Source: JBBILO01 sp037444855
GTDB lineage: Bacteria > Patescibacteriota > Microgenomatia > UBA1406 > GWC2-37-13
Length of the DNA stretch: 41,699 nucleotides
Assembly: GCA_037444855.1 (NCBI GenBank)
Contig: JBBILO010000007.1
Location: 1 to 41,699, forward strand
Direction of reading: 5' to 3'
The notes under the pieces are model-generated. The model saw nothing but the letters and a program-made list of their open reading frames with translations. It made no database searches and was not told where the DNA came from. The position numbers were made by a program, and so were the translations under genes. Shown one piece after another: positions 1 through 7,156 of the stretch; the stretch's first letter is position 1; every line of letters starts with the position of its first letter.

Positions 1-276
1 CTCGTGCTGACCATCACCATCAAGAGTGACTACATAATCGGCCCTTAATATTTTCGCCGCCTCAAGACCTGTTTTCATCGCCGCTCCCTTACCCCGATTA
101 ATAAAATGTCTCACCACCATCGCCCCGGCTTTTTTGGCAACATCTGATGTCGCATCGGTTGAGCCATCATCAACAACAAGAATATTTTTATACCCCTCTT
201 TTTTTACCTCATCAATCACTTGCCTAATCACTTTTTCTTCATTATAAGCGGGGATAATGATTAATATTTTTTTCAT
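1..276 (-). CDS. Family 2 glycosyltransferase, N-terminal part (runs off window)
   Basis: The 92 visible codons start at an ATG at 276 and the gene continues past the window edge. The product begins MKKILIIIPAYNEEKV, has the GT-A nucleotide-sugar signature VVDDGSTDAT near residues 35-45, the GKGAAMKTGL loop, and the DGDGQH metal-binding motif at the cut end. This is typical of DPM1/GtrB-like transferases that load a sugar from a nucleotide donor onto a lipid or protein acceptor at the inner membrane face. The gene lies 20 bases downstream of the HD-like gene on the same strand and is probably cotranscribed with it. The acceptor and sugar cannot be told from this fragment. Confidence 0.9.
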   Translation of the reverse strand, partial: MKKILIIIPAYNEEKVIRQVIDEVKKEGYKNILVVDDGSTDATSDVAKKAGAMVVRHFINRGKGAAMKTGLEAAKILRADYVVTLDGDGQHE

Positions 277-296
277 AGATTTAATATTTACTGATT

Positions 297-1157
297 TTAT
301 AAATTAGAATGAAGTTTTACAAATTCCTGTTGGACTTCAAGCCAAAAAGCATCAAACTCTTCTCCTGGCACCTCAGCATTTTCTTGGGATAAAATCTGTT
401 TAATTAGATTTACCCCTCTTAAGGTCAATTTCCTATCTCTTCTTGCATATTCTTGGGCATCTATGAAACGACCACCATCTAGAGGAATAGGAAAACGATG
501 ATTATCTTTTTGATATTCAAGCCATCTTTGGTAGTCACCATCTTCATCAAAAAAAATATCAGGATGACGAAAAATCAATCTACCTCTTTCATCAAAACTA
601 TTTTTACCAATAGTATCAACCGCTTTCAAAATCAAAGCCAAGCGCTGTTGAGGAGATAATTGATCATCAGATTTAGGTAATTCCTTTTCACCGGTAATCC
701 AACCAATGCTATGAAGACAAGCTTTAATTTTTTCTACTTCTTCTTGGTTATAAATTGACGATAAAAAACCATCCAATAATTCTTCTGATCTTTTATCATT
801 ATCTCTTAAGTTCAAATTGCCTGGTTCAAAGATAAGGCGACCAAAATCATGAGCGTAAACAAGAACTTGTAAAAAAACTTTCATATCCCTCGGATTTCTA
901 AAACCTGTTGCATCCCTGACTAACCTAGTAAACGAATATTTTTTTAAAAGACTTAAAAAATAAGTTACCATAATATCAAAATGCAAAAAAAGACCTTTAA
1001 GATAATTTCGACCTTTTTCTCCACTAAAATTAGACAAACCCATAGAGAACAATAATTCTCTTAATTCTCGAAGATTAGTTTGCTCTATGAAGCCATAATA
1101 GGGAAGAGCTCGATTCTCCCCAATTTCCATGGTAATCAAATAACTAATATTAACCAA
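297..1157 (-). CDS. HD-domain-like protein of unknown substrate
   Basis: This 286-residue soluble protein is mostly helical with no membrane segments. An HD-phosphohydrolase-like set of residues can be picked out: a histidine in GLFLHFD (about residue 55), the doublet in VYAHDFGR (about residue 104), a histidine in CLHSIGW and an aspartate in KAVDTIGK (about residue 180). The order H..HD..H..D fits the HD superfamily, but no closer family was recognised. The start is uncertain. A TTG at 1157 lies 7 bases after a TATAAT box (1165-1170), which suits the leaderless pattern of this genome. An ATG at 1130 would remove 9 residues. A nuclease or nucleotidase role is possible but unproven. Confidence 0.6.
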   Translation of the reverse strand: MVNISYLITMEIGENRALPYYGFIEQTNLRELRELLFSMGLSNFSGEKGRNYLKGLFLHFDIMVTYFLSLLKKYSFTRLVRDATGFRNPRDMKVFLQVLVYAHDFGRLIFEPGNLNLRDNDKRSEELLDGFLSSIYNQEEVEKIKACLHSIGWITGEKELPKSDDQLSPQQRLALILKAVDTIGKNSFDERGRLIFRHPDIFFDEDGDYQRWLEYQKDNHRFPIPLDGGRFIDAQEYARRDRKLTLRGVNLIKQILSQENAEVPGEEFDAFWLEVQQEFVKLHSNL

Positions 1158-1164
1158 TAAGTTA

Positions 1165-1170
1165 ATTATA
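1165..1170 (-). promoter_or_regulatory. -10 box of the HD-like gene
   Basis: TATAAT on the minus strand is followed by 7 bases and then the TTG start at 1157. There is no recognisable Shine-Dalgarno sequence. The -35 region is only a weak match (TTTATT about 17 bases upstream). Confidence 0.5.
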
Positions 1171-1205
1171 ATTCACTTCAATCAATAAATAAATTTATTC
1201 AATCA

Positions 1206-1234
1206 TTGACCATTTTAGAAGAAAAGGATATAAT
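1206..1234 (+). promoter_or_regulatory. Sigma-70 promoter of the Nramp-type gene
   Basis: TTGACC (1206-1211), a 17-base spacer and TATAAT (1229-1234) make a nearly ideal housekeeping promoter. Transcription would begin around 1241-1243, exactly at a GTG codon at 1242. The longer reading frame that starts with TTG at 1206 would use the -35 box as a start codon and is therefore unlikely. Confidence 0.8.
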
Positions 1235-1241
1235 ATACTTT

Positions 1242-2510
1242 GTGAAATCAAAATTGATAATTCTTCTTAAAAAGCTAAAAATAAAATTTTTGTTATTTCT
1301 TGCAGTTTTAGGACCAGGTATTATCACAGCTGTCGCTGATAATGATGCTGGGGGAGTAGCCACCTATACTGTCGGTGCGGCCAAATACGGGATGAACTCC
1401 CAATTTTTAATCATCCCCATAACAATTCTTTTGGCTGTTTCTCAAGAAATTGGTGCCCGATTAGCGATTGTCACTAAAAATGGATTAGGCGATTTGATAA
1501 GGGAAAGGTATGGAATCCGAATTGCTCTTCTTATTTTCTTTCTTTATTTTATTACTAATCAAGGAGTTGTTCTACAAAACATCTCGGGTTTAAAAGCCAG
1601 TTTAATGATCTTCAATCTCCCTTGGCAAATCCTGTTAATCGCCATTTGTCTTTTACTAATTTTTATGGTAGTTAAGTTTGATTATAAAAAAACCCAAAGA
1701 ATCTTTCTTTTTATGATTTTTTTCTACATTTCTTATGTTATTTCTGCTTTTTTAGCCAAACCAAATTGGGGCGAAGCTTTGTTCCAAAGCTTGATTTTGC
1801 CTGAAAAAAAATATTGGTTTGATCTAAATTACTGGTTTGCTAATATTGCCATTCTTGGGACAACCATCACTGCCTGGGGACAGTTTTTTGTTCACGCATA
1901 TATTATTGATAAAAAACTTGATCTCCAACATTTGAAAGCGGAAAGACTTGAAGTCTTTGTTGGTGCCTTTATCACCAATTTTTTTTCCTGGATGATGGCC
2001 GCTGCAGTCACCTATACCCTTTTTATTAATGGGATAAATGACGTCGATGGTTTTTCGGCAGGACTGGCAATGAAACCTTTTGTCGGTGAAATGGCCCCTT
2101 ATCTTTTTGGTGCTGGACTCTTTGGTGCTTCTTTTTTGGGATTAACCATCGTCCCTTTAGCCACTGCTTATGCTTTTTCAGAGATGTTTGGTTATGAAGG
2201 AAGTCTTAATGCTTCATTTACTAAAGGAAAACTTTTTTATATCTTTTTTATTGTTCAAATTATAATCGGCTTAGTCATTACTCTTTTACCTCAACTCTCT
2301 CTTTTTGATATCACTTTGTATGTTGACTACCTAAATGGCGCAATGCTTCCTATCATTTTCTACTTTTTAATTAAATTTGCAACTGATGAAGAGATTATGG
2401 GAAAATATAAAGTTAAGGGATTTTCAAAATACATGCTTATTGGTTCAGCGATTGTGATTACTTTTGCTGTTTTAGTCATTTTCCTTGGAAAAATACTTCA
2501 TATTGGATAA
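1242..2510 (+). CDS. Nramp-related divalent metal transporter
   Basis: The product is a 422-residue polytopic membrane protein with about 11 hydrophobic segments. The first helix holds GPGIITAVADNDAGG, in the position of the canonical DPGN metal-binding motif, and the TM6 region reads GTTITAWGQFFVHAYI in place of the MPH motif. This spacing is that of the Nramp superfamily, but both signatures differ from classical Mn/Fe transporters and resemble the Nramp-related (NRMT-like) branch, so the ion (Mg, Mn or another) is uncertain. The GTG start at 1242 is chosen because the promoter's -10 box ends at 1234; 36 bases of upstream open frame overlap the promoter. It would import divalent cations, probably with protons. 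Confidence 0.82.
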   Translation: MKSKLIILLKKLKIKFLLFLAVLGPGIITAVADNDAGGVATYTVGAAKYGMNSQFLIIPITILLAVSQEIGARLAIVTKNGLGDLIRERYGIRIALLIFFLYFITNQGVVLQNISGLKASLMIFNLPWQILLIAICLLLIFMVVKFDYKKTQRIFLFMIFFYISYVISAFLAKPNWGEALFQSLILPEKKYWFDLNYWFANIAILGTTITAWGQFFVHAYIIDKKLDLQHLKAERLEVFVGAFITNFFSWMMAAAVTYTLFINGINDVDGFSAGLAMKPFVGEMAPYLFGAGLFGASFLGLTIVPLATAYAFSEMFGYEGSLNASFTKGKLFYIFFIVQIIIGLVITLLPQLSLFDITLYVDYLNGAMLPIIFYFLIKFATDEEIMGKYKVKGFSKYMLIGSAIVITFAVLVIFLGKILHIG

Positions 2511-2516
2511 AAAAGC

Positions 2517-2533
2517 GGAACCCCAGGGATTCC
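2517..2533 (-). repeat. Small palindrome after the Nramp-type gene
   Basis: On the minus strand the arms GGAATCC and GGGTTCC pair over 7 positions with one G-T wobble around a CTG loop. The element starts 7 bases after the transporter's stop codon. It has the same short-stem, three-base-loop design as the REP-like units elsewhere in the window. It may act as an RNA 3' end but lacks a following T-run. Confidence 0.4.
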
Positions 2534-2636
2534 TTTGGAAGATCTAACTTCTAGGATTATTAAGTATTTAGGAAATTAAGATAACTAAATTCTAAATAAA
2601 AATCAAATAACCAGCAAACTAGCTAATTATTATTTA

Positions 2637-3596
2637 TTACCGATTCAATGATTTAACAACTTCAAAATAAATCATCGCAAAAGTGATCACTGTTAGTAAC
2701 TGATTAAGATAAGTAAACCAGACATGAAAATATGAATGATTAACCGCTATTAAATACCAAATATGAGGTATTACAACAACCAAAAACAAAAAAATTATTT
2801 TTTAAAATTTCTTTTTTTAAAAGAAAAATTCTTGATGAAATAAATTTAAGCCAGAATAAAAAAATTCGAAACATTAATTTTATTTCTTTTATCATAGCCA
2901 ATCAGTTGAAATAAATTAAGTTTTGATGTTTTCCAATGATTAAAATTCAAATCAAGCTGACTAATCGTCCTATTTAATATTTGAGAAATGCCAGCGATAA
3001 TTGCTCATTTAAAAATATTGCATCGACAATTATCCATTTACTTACCGAAAAGATAAATATCCCAATCTCCAAAAAAGACAAGATAAAATAATCTCTCTAA
3101 ACTGGATTTTTCTTAAATTAATAAATACTAAAAATGGCATCTCCAGACTAACTAAAAGAGCAGATAAAAGATCAAAAAAAAGATGTTAAACTAACAACAA
3201 TAAAAAAAGGTGATGTGAATTCTTTATTTTTTTATCTTTTTTAAACAATAAATTGGGCCAATCAGACAAATAAAAAAGGCGAGAAAAACTTAATGTCCAA
3301 CCGACATAAAAAATCAACAAATAAAAATCCAAGCCGAAGAGAAAGGTCTTTTATTATCAACTCAACAGGCAACATTGAACATCAAAGAATTGGTAAAATT
3401 GTCTACAATAATTTTTCGCCACAGAGTACCAACTGTCGGATAAATTCCTTCTTACTTTAATTCATCAATCGATCGCGAAAAATTCTTTTTTATCATAGAT
3501 TGAAGGATAACCGAAGTAATTGTTAAACTAACGATAAAAATGACTATCAACAAAGAATAATCAAGAGAAAATAAGAAATTGTCTTTTTCATTATTT
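2637..3596 (-). pseudogene. Decayed polytopic membrane protein gene
   Basis: No intact gene lies between 2511 and 3647, but the minus strand holds consecutive fragments of a membrane protein in shifting frames. From 5' to 3' these are a TM stretch LLIVIFIVSLTITSVIL, then IDELK, a stop, EGIYPTVGTLWRKIIVDNF, a further in-frame TGA, a fragment FYLLIFYVGWTLSFSRLFY ending SDWPNLL, and near 2640-2780 a C-terminal piece PHIWYLIAVNHSYFHVWF followed by a stop at 2637. The pieces look like the large membrane glycosyltransferase-type proteins common in CPR genomes. Several stops and frameshifts mean it cannot be functional. Confidence 0.65.
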
Positions 3597-3635
3597 AAAA
3601 TTATATTTTAATTTAAGAATTGTGATTGTCTCCTG

Positions 3636-3641
3636 TATAAT
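3636..3641 (+). promoter_or_regulatory. -10 box of rmlC-like gene (leaderless)
   Basis: TATAAT is followed by exactly 6 bases and then the ATG at 3648. The -35 region is weak. No Shine-Dalgarno sequence fits between them. Confidence 0.65.
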
Positions 3642-3647
3642 TTAAGT

Positions 3648-4241
3648 ATGAAAATTCTAGAAATAAGAGATCTTAGTTTTTTCGAAGTAAAAATCATTCG
3701 GTATCAACGTTTCAGAGATCATCGCGGTTATTTTACCGAAACTTTTCGCGAAAGCGATTTAAAAAAATTTTTACCTCGGTTTAAAATCTCTCAAATAAAT
3801 GAAAGCTATTCTAAAAAATTTGTTTTTCGCGGTCTTCATCTTCAATATCAGCCTAAAATGGCTAAAATGGTTAGGGTCATTGAAGGTGAGATTATAGATT
3901 TTTTTTTGGATTTACGAAAAAACTCTTCAACTTTTGGAAAAATCAGTGCTCATCGATTAACTTATGAAACTCAAAATGGAGTAGGGGAGTGGATCTTCAT
4001 TCCCCATTATTTTGCTCATGGAGTTCTTTTTTTAAAAGAAGGAAGAATTGAATATTTATGTGATACCTCATGGAATCCACAAGGAGAGTTGTCGGTTAAC
4101 CTTTTTGATAAAGAAATTAAATGGAATCTTTGTCCTGAGGAAATTAAAAAAATAGTCTTTGATAATCAAAAAAAAATCATCCTCTCAGATAAAGACCAGC
4201 AAGGATTATCGATTAATCAAGCAGTTAAAAAAATCTATTAA
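3648..4241 (+). CDS. rmlC: dTDP-4-dehydrorhamnose 3,5-epimerase family protein
   Basis: The 197-residue cupin has the RmlC signature: FRDHRGYFTETF near residue 25, RGLHLQ with the catalytic histidine near residue 64, KMVRVIEGEI, a DLR motif and IEYLCD with the expected tyrosine. It is slightly longer than typical RmlC (about 180). It would epimerise C3 and C5 of dTDP-4-keto-6-deoxyglucose on the way to dTDP-rhamnose. The rmlD-like gene starts one base after its stop, so the two act in one operon. RmlA and RmlB are not in the window, so the exact substrate is inferred from the family. Confidence 0.85.
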   Translation: MKILEIRDLSFFEVKIIRYQRFRDHRGYFTETFRESDLKKFLPRFKISQINESYSKKFVFRGLHLQYQPKMAKMVRVIEGEIIDFFLDLRKNSSTFGKISAHRLTYETQNGVGEWIFIPHYFAHGVLFLKEGRIEYLCDTSWNPQGELSVNLFDKEIKWNLCPEEIKKIVFDNQKKIILSDKDQQGLSINQAVKKIY

Positions 4242-4242
4242 A

Positions 4243-5073
4243 ATGAAAGTGGCTGTCTCAGGGGCTAATGGTTTAGTCGGCTCAAGGATAATCGAACTTT
4301 TGAACAATGATTTTCAGTTTTTCCCGCTTTATCAAAAAGATTGCGATATTACAAAACAAGTCGATATCCGTAAATTTTTTAATAATTATCGTTTTGATTT
4401 TTTTCTTCATTTAGCCGCTTATACCAGCGTTGATGGCGCTGAAATTGAAAAAGAGAAAGCCTGGCAAATAAATGTTTTGGGAACGAAAAATATTTTTGAA
4501 CTCTGCCAGGAAAAAAAAGCGAAACTGATTTATATCTCAACCGATTTTGTTTTTGATGGCCAAAATCCACCTTATGATGAAAAATCAAAACCTAAACCAA
4601 TCGGTTATTACGGACAAACAAAATTTGAAGGAGAAAATATCGTTAAAGATCGAGCAATGATCGTGCGAATCTCTTATCCCTATCGTGCTCATTTTGAAGA
4701 AAAAAAAGACTTTGTCAGATCAATCATTGAAAAATTAAAAAATAAACAAAAACTCAGCATGATTACTGACGGAAAAATGACACCCACTTTTATCGATGAT
4801 ATTGCTTATGGATTAAAATATTTAATCAAAAATTTTTCTCCTGAAATTTTTCATTTAGTTGGTGCTTATAGTTTATCTCCGTATGAAGCTGGAAAACTAA
4901 TTGCTAAGATTTTCGACTTAGACCAAAACTTAATAGAAAAAATTTCGTATCAAGAGTATATGAAGAATCGCGCAAAGAGACCGCAGTACTCGGAAATTAA
5001 ATCAATTAAAAATAATTTCTATCGCATGAAAAGTTTTGAGGAAGGACTTAAAGCATTAAATATTAAACACTAA
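4243..5073 (+). CDS. rmlD: RmlD-like dTDP-4-dehydrorhamnose reductase (extended SDR)
   Basis: The 276-residue Rossmann reductase starts MKVAVSGANGLVGS with the GxxGxxG NAD(P) motif at its N terminus. It carries STDFVFDG and the catalytic pair in GYYGQTKFEGE (YxxxK), the usual RmlD pattern. It would reduce the C4 keto group of the RmlC product to give dTDP-L-rhamnose. The ATG at 4243 is preferred over a longer open frame because it sits at the glycine-rich motif and one base after the rmlC stop. The GT4 gene follows 20 bases later, so the three form a rhamnose-related glycan operon. Confidence 0.82.
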   Translation: MKVAVSGANGLVGSRIIELLNNDFQFFPLYQKDCDITKQVDIRKFFNNYRFDFFLHLAAYTSVDGAEIEKEKAWQINVLGTKNIFELCQEKKAKLIYISTDFVFDGQNPPYDEKSKPKPIGYYGQTKFEGENIVKDRAMIVRISYPYRAHFEEKKDFVRSIIEKLKNKQKLSMITDGKMTPTFIDDIAYGLKYLIKNFSPEIFHLVGAYSLSPYEAGKLIAKIFDLDQNLIEKISYQEYMKNRAKRPQYSEIKSIKNNFYRMKSFEEGLKALNIKH

Positions 5074-5093
5074 ACATCAAACTAAAAAAATAA

Positions 5094-6266
5094 ATGAAAA
5101 TTGGCATTGATCTGACACAGCTTAACTATTTAGGAACTGGAGTTGCCAATTACACTTTTAATTTAGTAAAAAATTTACTCAAATTTGACAAAAAAAACCA
5201 ATATCACTTATTTTATCCATCATTGAGAAACCAAAAAAATCCATTGATTAAAGAGTTAAAAAAATTAGGTGGTAACATTCACCAATATCCATTACCTCCA
5301 TCTTTTTTTAATTTTTGTTGGGGCAAAAATCATTTTTTGCCAATTGATTGGTTCACTGGATATTGCGATATTTTTTATTTCTCCGATTTTAATCGACCAC
5401 CAGTCAATAAAAAATCCAAAGGCATCACCACTATCCATGATTTAACCTGGAAACTCTATCCTCAATATCATACTCAAGAAATTATCAATGCTCATGAAAA
5501 AAAACTTGAAAAAACGACAAAATACGACGATGAGATCGTTGTTGACTCAGAAAATACCAAAAATGATCTGTTAAAACTTTATCCCCAATTAAATCCTAAC
5601 AAAGTCCATGTCATCTATCCCGGAGTTGATGAGAGATTTAAAAAGATTGATGATAAAAAAAAGATAGAAAAGGTTTTAAAAAAATATTTACCCCGTTCCA
5701 CGTTCCACGTTCTACGTTCACCCTCCGATCCTGAGGGTGAACTTTTAACTTTTAACTTTCTTTTATACGTCGGCGCCATCGAACCAAGAAAAAATCTTGA
5801 TACAACAATCAGAGTTTTTTCAAAACTAATCAAAGAGAAAAAATATGCTGATTTTAAATGTTTAATTGTTGGTAAAGCCGGTTGGAAAAACGAAAATATT
5901 TTTCAATTAGTAAAAGATCTCGAACTTGAAAATAAAGTCATTTTTGTAGGATATGTAGAAGACGAAGATTTACCGTATTTTTATAATGGAGCAAAAGCAA
6001 CTGTTTATCTTTCAAAGTATGAAGGTTTTGGTTTACCCCCGGTAGAATCAGCATATTGCCAAACTCCGGTTCTTTTGTACAAAAATTCTTCCCTTAAGGA
6101 AATCTTCAATAAAGAATATCCTTATACAATTAAAGGCAAAGAAATCGATACACTTAAATTATTAATTAATCAACCAATCAATCCAAAAAAATTTCTTTTA
6201 TCTGAATTTTCTTGGAGGGAGTCAGCCAAAAAATTCATCTGCCTCTTTTCAAACCTGCGAGGTTAG
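5094..6266 (+). CDS. GT4 glycosyltransferase with in-frame repeat insertion and REP-derived 3' end
   Basis: This 390-residue GT-B transferase starts MKIGIDLTQLNYLGTGVANY and carries TTIHDLTWKLYPQYH, VIYPGVDERF, the donor-domain opening LLYVGAIEPRKN and the nucleotide-sugar site KYEGFGLPPVESAYC. It resembles GT4 mannosyl/rhamnosyl transferases and fits the preceding rhamnose genes. Two oddities stand out. Residues about 200-221 are encoded by a short palindrome with 7-base tandem repeats (5694-5760) inserted in frame just before the donor domain. The last four codons and the TAG stop (6252-6266) are a REP-like unit, so its natural C terminus may have been replaced. Confidence 0.85.
   Translation: MKIGIDLTQLNYLGTGVANYTFNLVKNLLKFDKKNQYHLFYPSLRNQKNPLIKELKKLGGNIHQYPLPPSFFNFCWGKNHFLPIDWFTGYCDIFYFSDFNRPPVNKKSKGITTIHDLTWKLYPQYHTQEIINAHEKKLEKTTKYDDEIVVDSENTKNDLLKLYPQLNPNKVHVIYPGVDERFKKIDDKKKIEKVLKKYLPRSTFHVLRSPSDPEGELLTFNFLLYVGAIEPRKNLDTTIRVFSKLIKEKKYADFKCLIVGKAGWKNENIFQLVKDLELENKVIFVGYVEDEDLPYFYNGAKATVYLSKYEGFGLPPVESAYCQTPVLLYKNSSLKEIFNKEYPYTIKGKEIDTLKLLINQPINPKKFLLSEFSWRESAKKFICLFSNLRG
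5694..5760 (+). repeat. Palindromic repeat element inserted in frame within the GT4 gene
   Basis: The stretch starts with tandem copies of CGTTCCA (5694-5714, the third being CGTTCTA). It continues with a perfect 10-base inverted repeat, GTTCACCCTC at 5716-5725 and GAGGGTGAAC at 5733-5742, around a 7-base loop. It ends in three near-copies of AACTTTT. It encodes about 22 residues absent from the usual family spacing between the two Rossmann domains. A degraded relative of the CGTTC repeats appears at 23221-23245. Confidence 0.75.
6252..6266 (+). repeat. REP-like unit supplying the stop codon of the GT4 gene
   Basis: AACCT-GCG-AGGTT-AG forms a 5-base stem with a 3-base loop and is read in frame as Asn-Leu-Arg-Gly-stop. 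It lies about 105 bases upstream of the RAYT gene and matches the right half of the paired unit on the other side of that gene. Confidence 0.8.
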
Positions 6267-6359
6267 AAAAGATAATTATTTTATAATTTTGGATTTTTTC
6301 GCAGATTAAAAATAAAAAATTGTCGTTTTAAAACAGCTGAAATTTTATTAACTTTCGTT

Positions 6360-6365
6360 TATAAA
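6360..6365 (+). promoter_or_regulatory. -10 box of the RAYT gene (leaderless)
   Basis: TATAAA is followed by 6 bases and the ATG at 6372; no Shine-Dalgarno sequence is present. Confidence 0.5.
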
Positions 6366-6371
6366 ATTTTT

Positions 6372-7019
6372 ATGCCTTATAAAAAATTAATAATTTCTAA
6401 TAATTTCTATCTCCATGTCTTTAATAAAAGTATTGCTGGATACCAAATCTTTAGGCATAAAAATAACGCTAGAAGATTTCTTTTAGCTGTCAATTATTAC
6501 AATAGCGTAAATGTGAGCTCACCATTATCTCAATACTTAAAAGAAAATCAATTGGATTTGTCAAACCTTCTCTTCAACAGAGATGAGAATATTGTTGATA
6601 TTATTGCTTATTGTTTGATGCCTGACCACTACCATTTTCTTGTTAAAATAAAATTTAAGAAATTTTTTATTCCTTTGTTCAGTAAAATCGAAAATAGCTA
6701 TTCGCGATTTTTTAATGAAAAAAATAAACGTCGTGGACCACTATGGCAATCTCGATTCAAAAAAGTAATCATCGAGTCAAACGAACAATTATTACACACA
6801 GTAAGATATATCCATCTTAATCCGGTCACTGATAACTTAGTAAAAAAGCCTGAAGATTGGGAATTTTCATCATACCGTTTTTATATAAGCAGTAATAAAC
6901 TATTCAGAAGTAAAAAAGAAATTACCATCAAAACTATTAAAGCTTTTAAAAAATTTACTGAAAATCAAATTCATTATCAAAAAAAATTAAGAAAAATCAA
7001 AAAAATCTTGTTAGAATAA
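6372..7019 (+). CDS. RAYT: REP-associated tyrosine transposase (Y1/IS200-like HUH enzyme)
   Basis: This 215-residue protein has the Y1_Tnp fold signature: YLHVFNKS near the N terminus, the HUH metal motif in CLMPDHYHFLVK (H86, H88), GPLWQSRFK (about 122-130), and VRYIHLNPV with the likely nucleophile Y146, followed by PEDWEFSSYRFY. These last motifs are those of RAYT proteins, single-copy domesticated transposases that nick single-stranded REP hairpins. The gene is bracketed by matching palindromes (6252-6266 and 7038-7075), the layout of a REP/RAYT system. All catalytic residues appear present. Its own promoter makes it a single-gene unit. Confidence 0.88.
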   Translation: MPYKKLIISNNFYLHVFNKSIAGYQIFRHKNNARRFLLAVNYYNSVNVSSPLSQYLKENQLDLSNLLFNRDENIVDIIAYCLMPDHYHFLVKIKFKKFFIPLFSKIENSYSRFFNEKNKRRGPLWQSRFKKVIIESNEQLLHTVRYIHLNPVTDNLVKKPEDWEFSSYRFYISSNKLFRSKKEITIKTIKAFKKFTENQIHYQKKLRKIKKILLE

Positions 7020-7037
7020 TCAATCTATAACCTACAA

Positions 7038-7075
7038 TCTAACCTCGCAGGTTCGCGAGAACCTGCGAGGTTAGA
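7038..7075. repeat. Paired (BIME-like) REP palindrome downstream of the RAYT gene
   Basis: Two inverted units, CTAACCTCGCAGGTTC (7039-7054) and GAACCTGCGAGGTTAG (7059-7074), form a perfect 16-base stem, or 17 with the flanking T-A pair, around a GCGA loop. Each half can also fold alone as a 5-3-5 hairpin. It starts 18 bases after the transposase stop. Confidence 0.88.
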
Positions 7076-7144
7076 AGGTTAGATGAATAACAAAGGCTAG
7101 TTGAATAAAAAAAACTGAACAAAGAGAAAATAAAAAATATTTTT

Positions 7145-7150
7145 TATAAT
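7145..7150 (+). promoter_or_regulatory. -10 box of the YibE/F gene (leaderless)
   Basis: TATAAT plus 6 bases precedes the ATG at 7157. Confidence 0.65.
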
Positions 7151-7156
7151 ATTAAA

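Noticed and set aside
1206..1241. TTG start at 1206 for the Nramp-type gene
   Set aside because: The TTG is the -35 hexamer of a near-consensus promoter whose -10 ends at 1234; transcripts would not contain it.
7038..7075. CRISPR repeat or intrinsic terminator
   Set aside because: Copies are dispersed singly with no regular spacers and no T-run, and they flank a RAYT gene; REP-like is the better reading.
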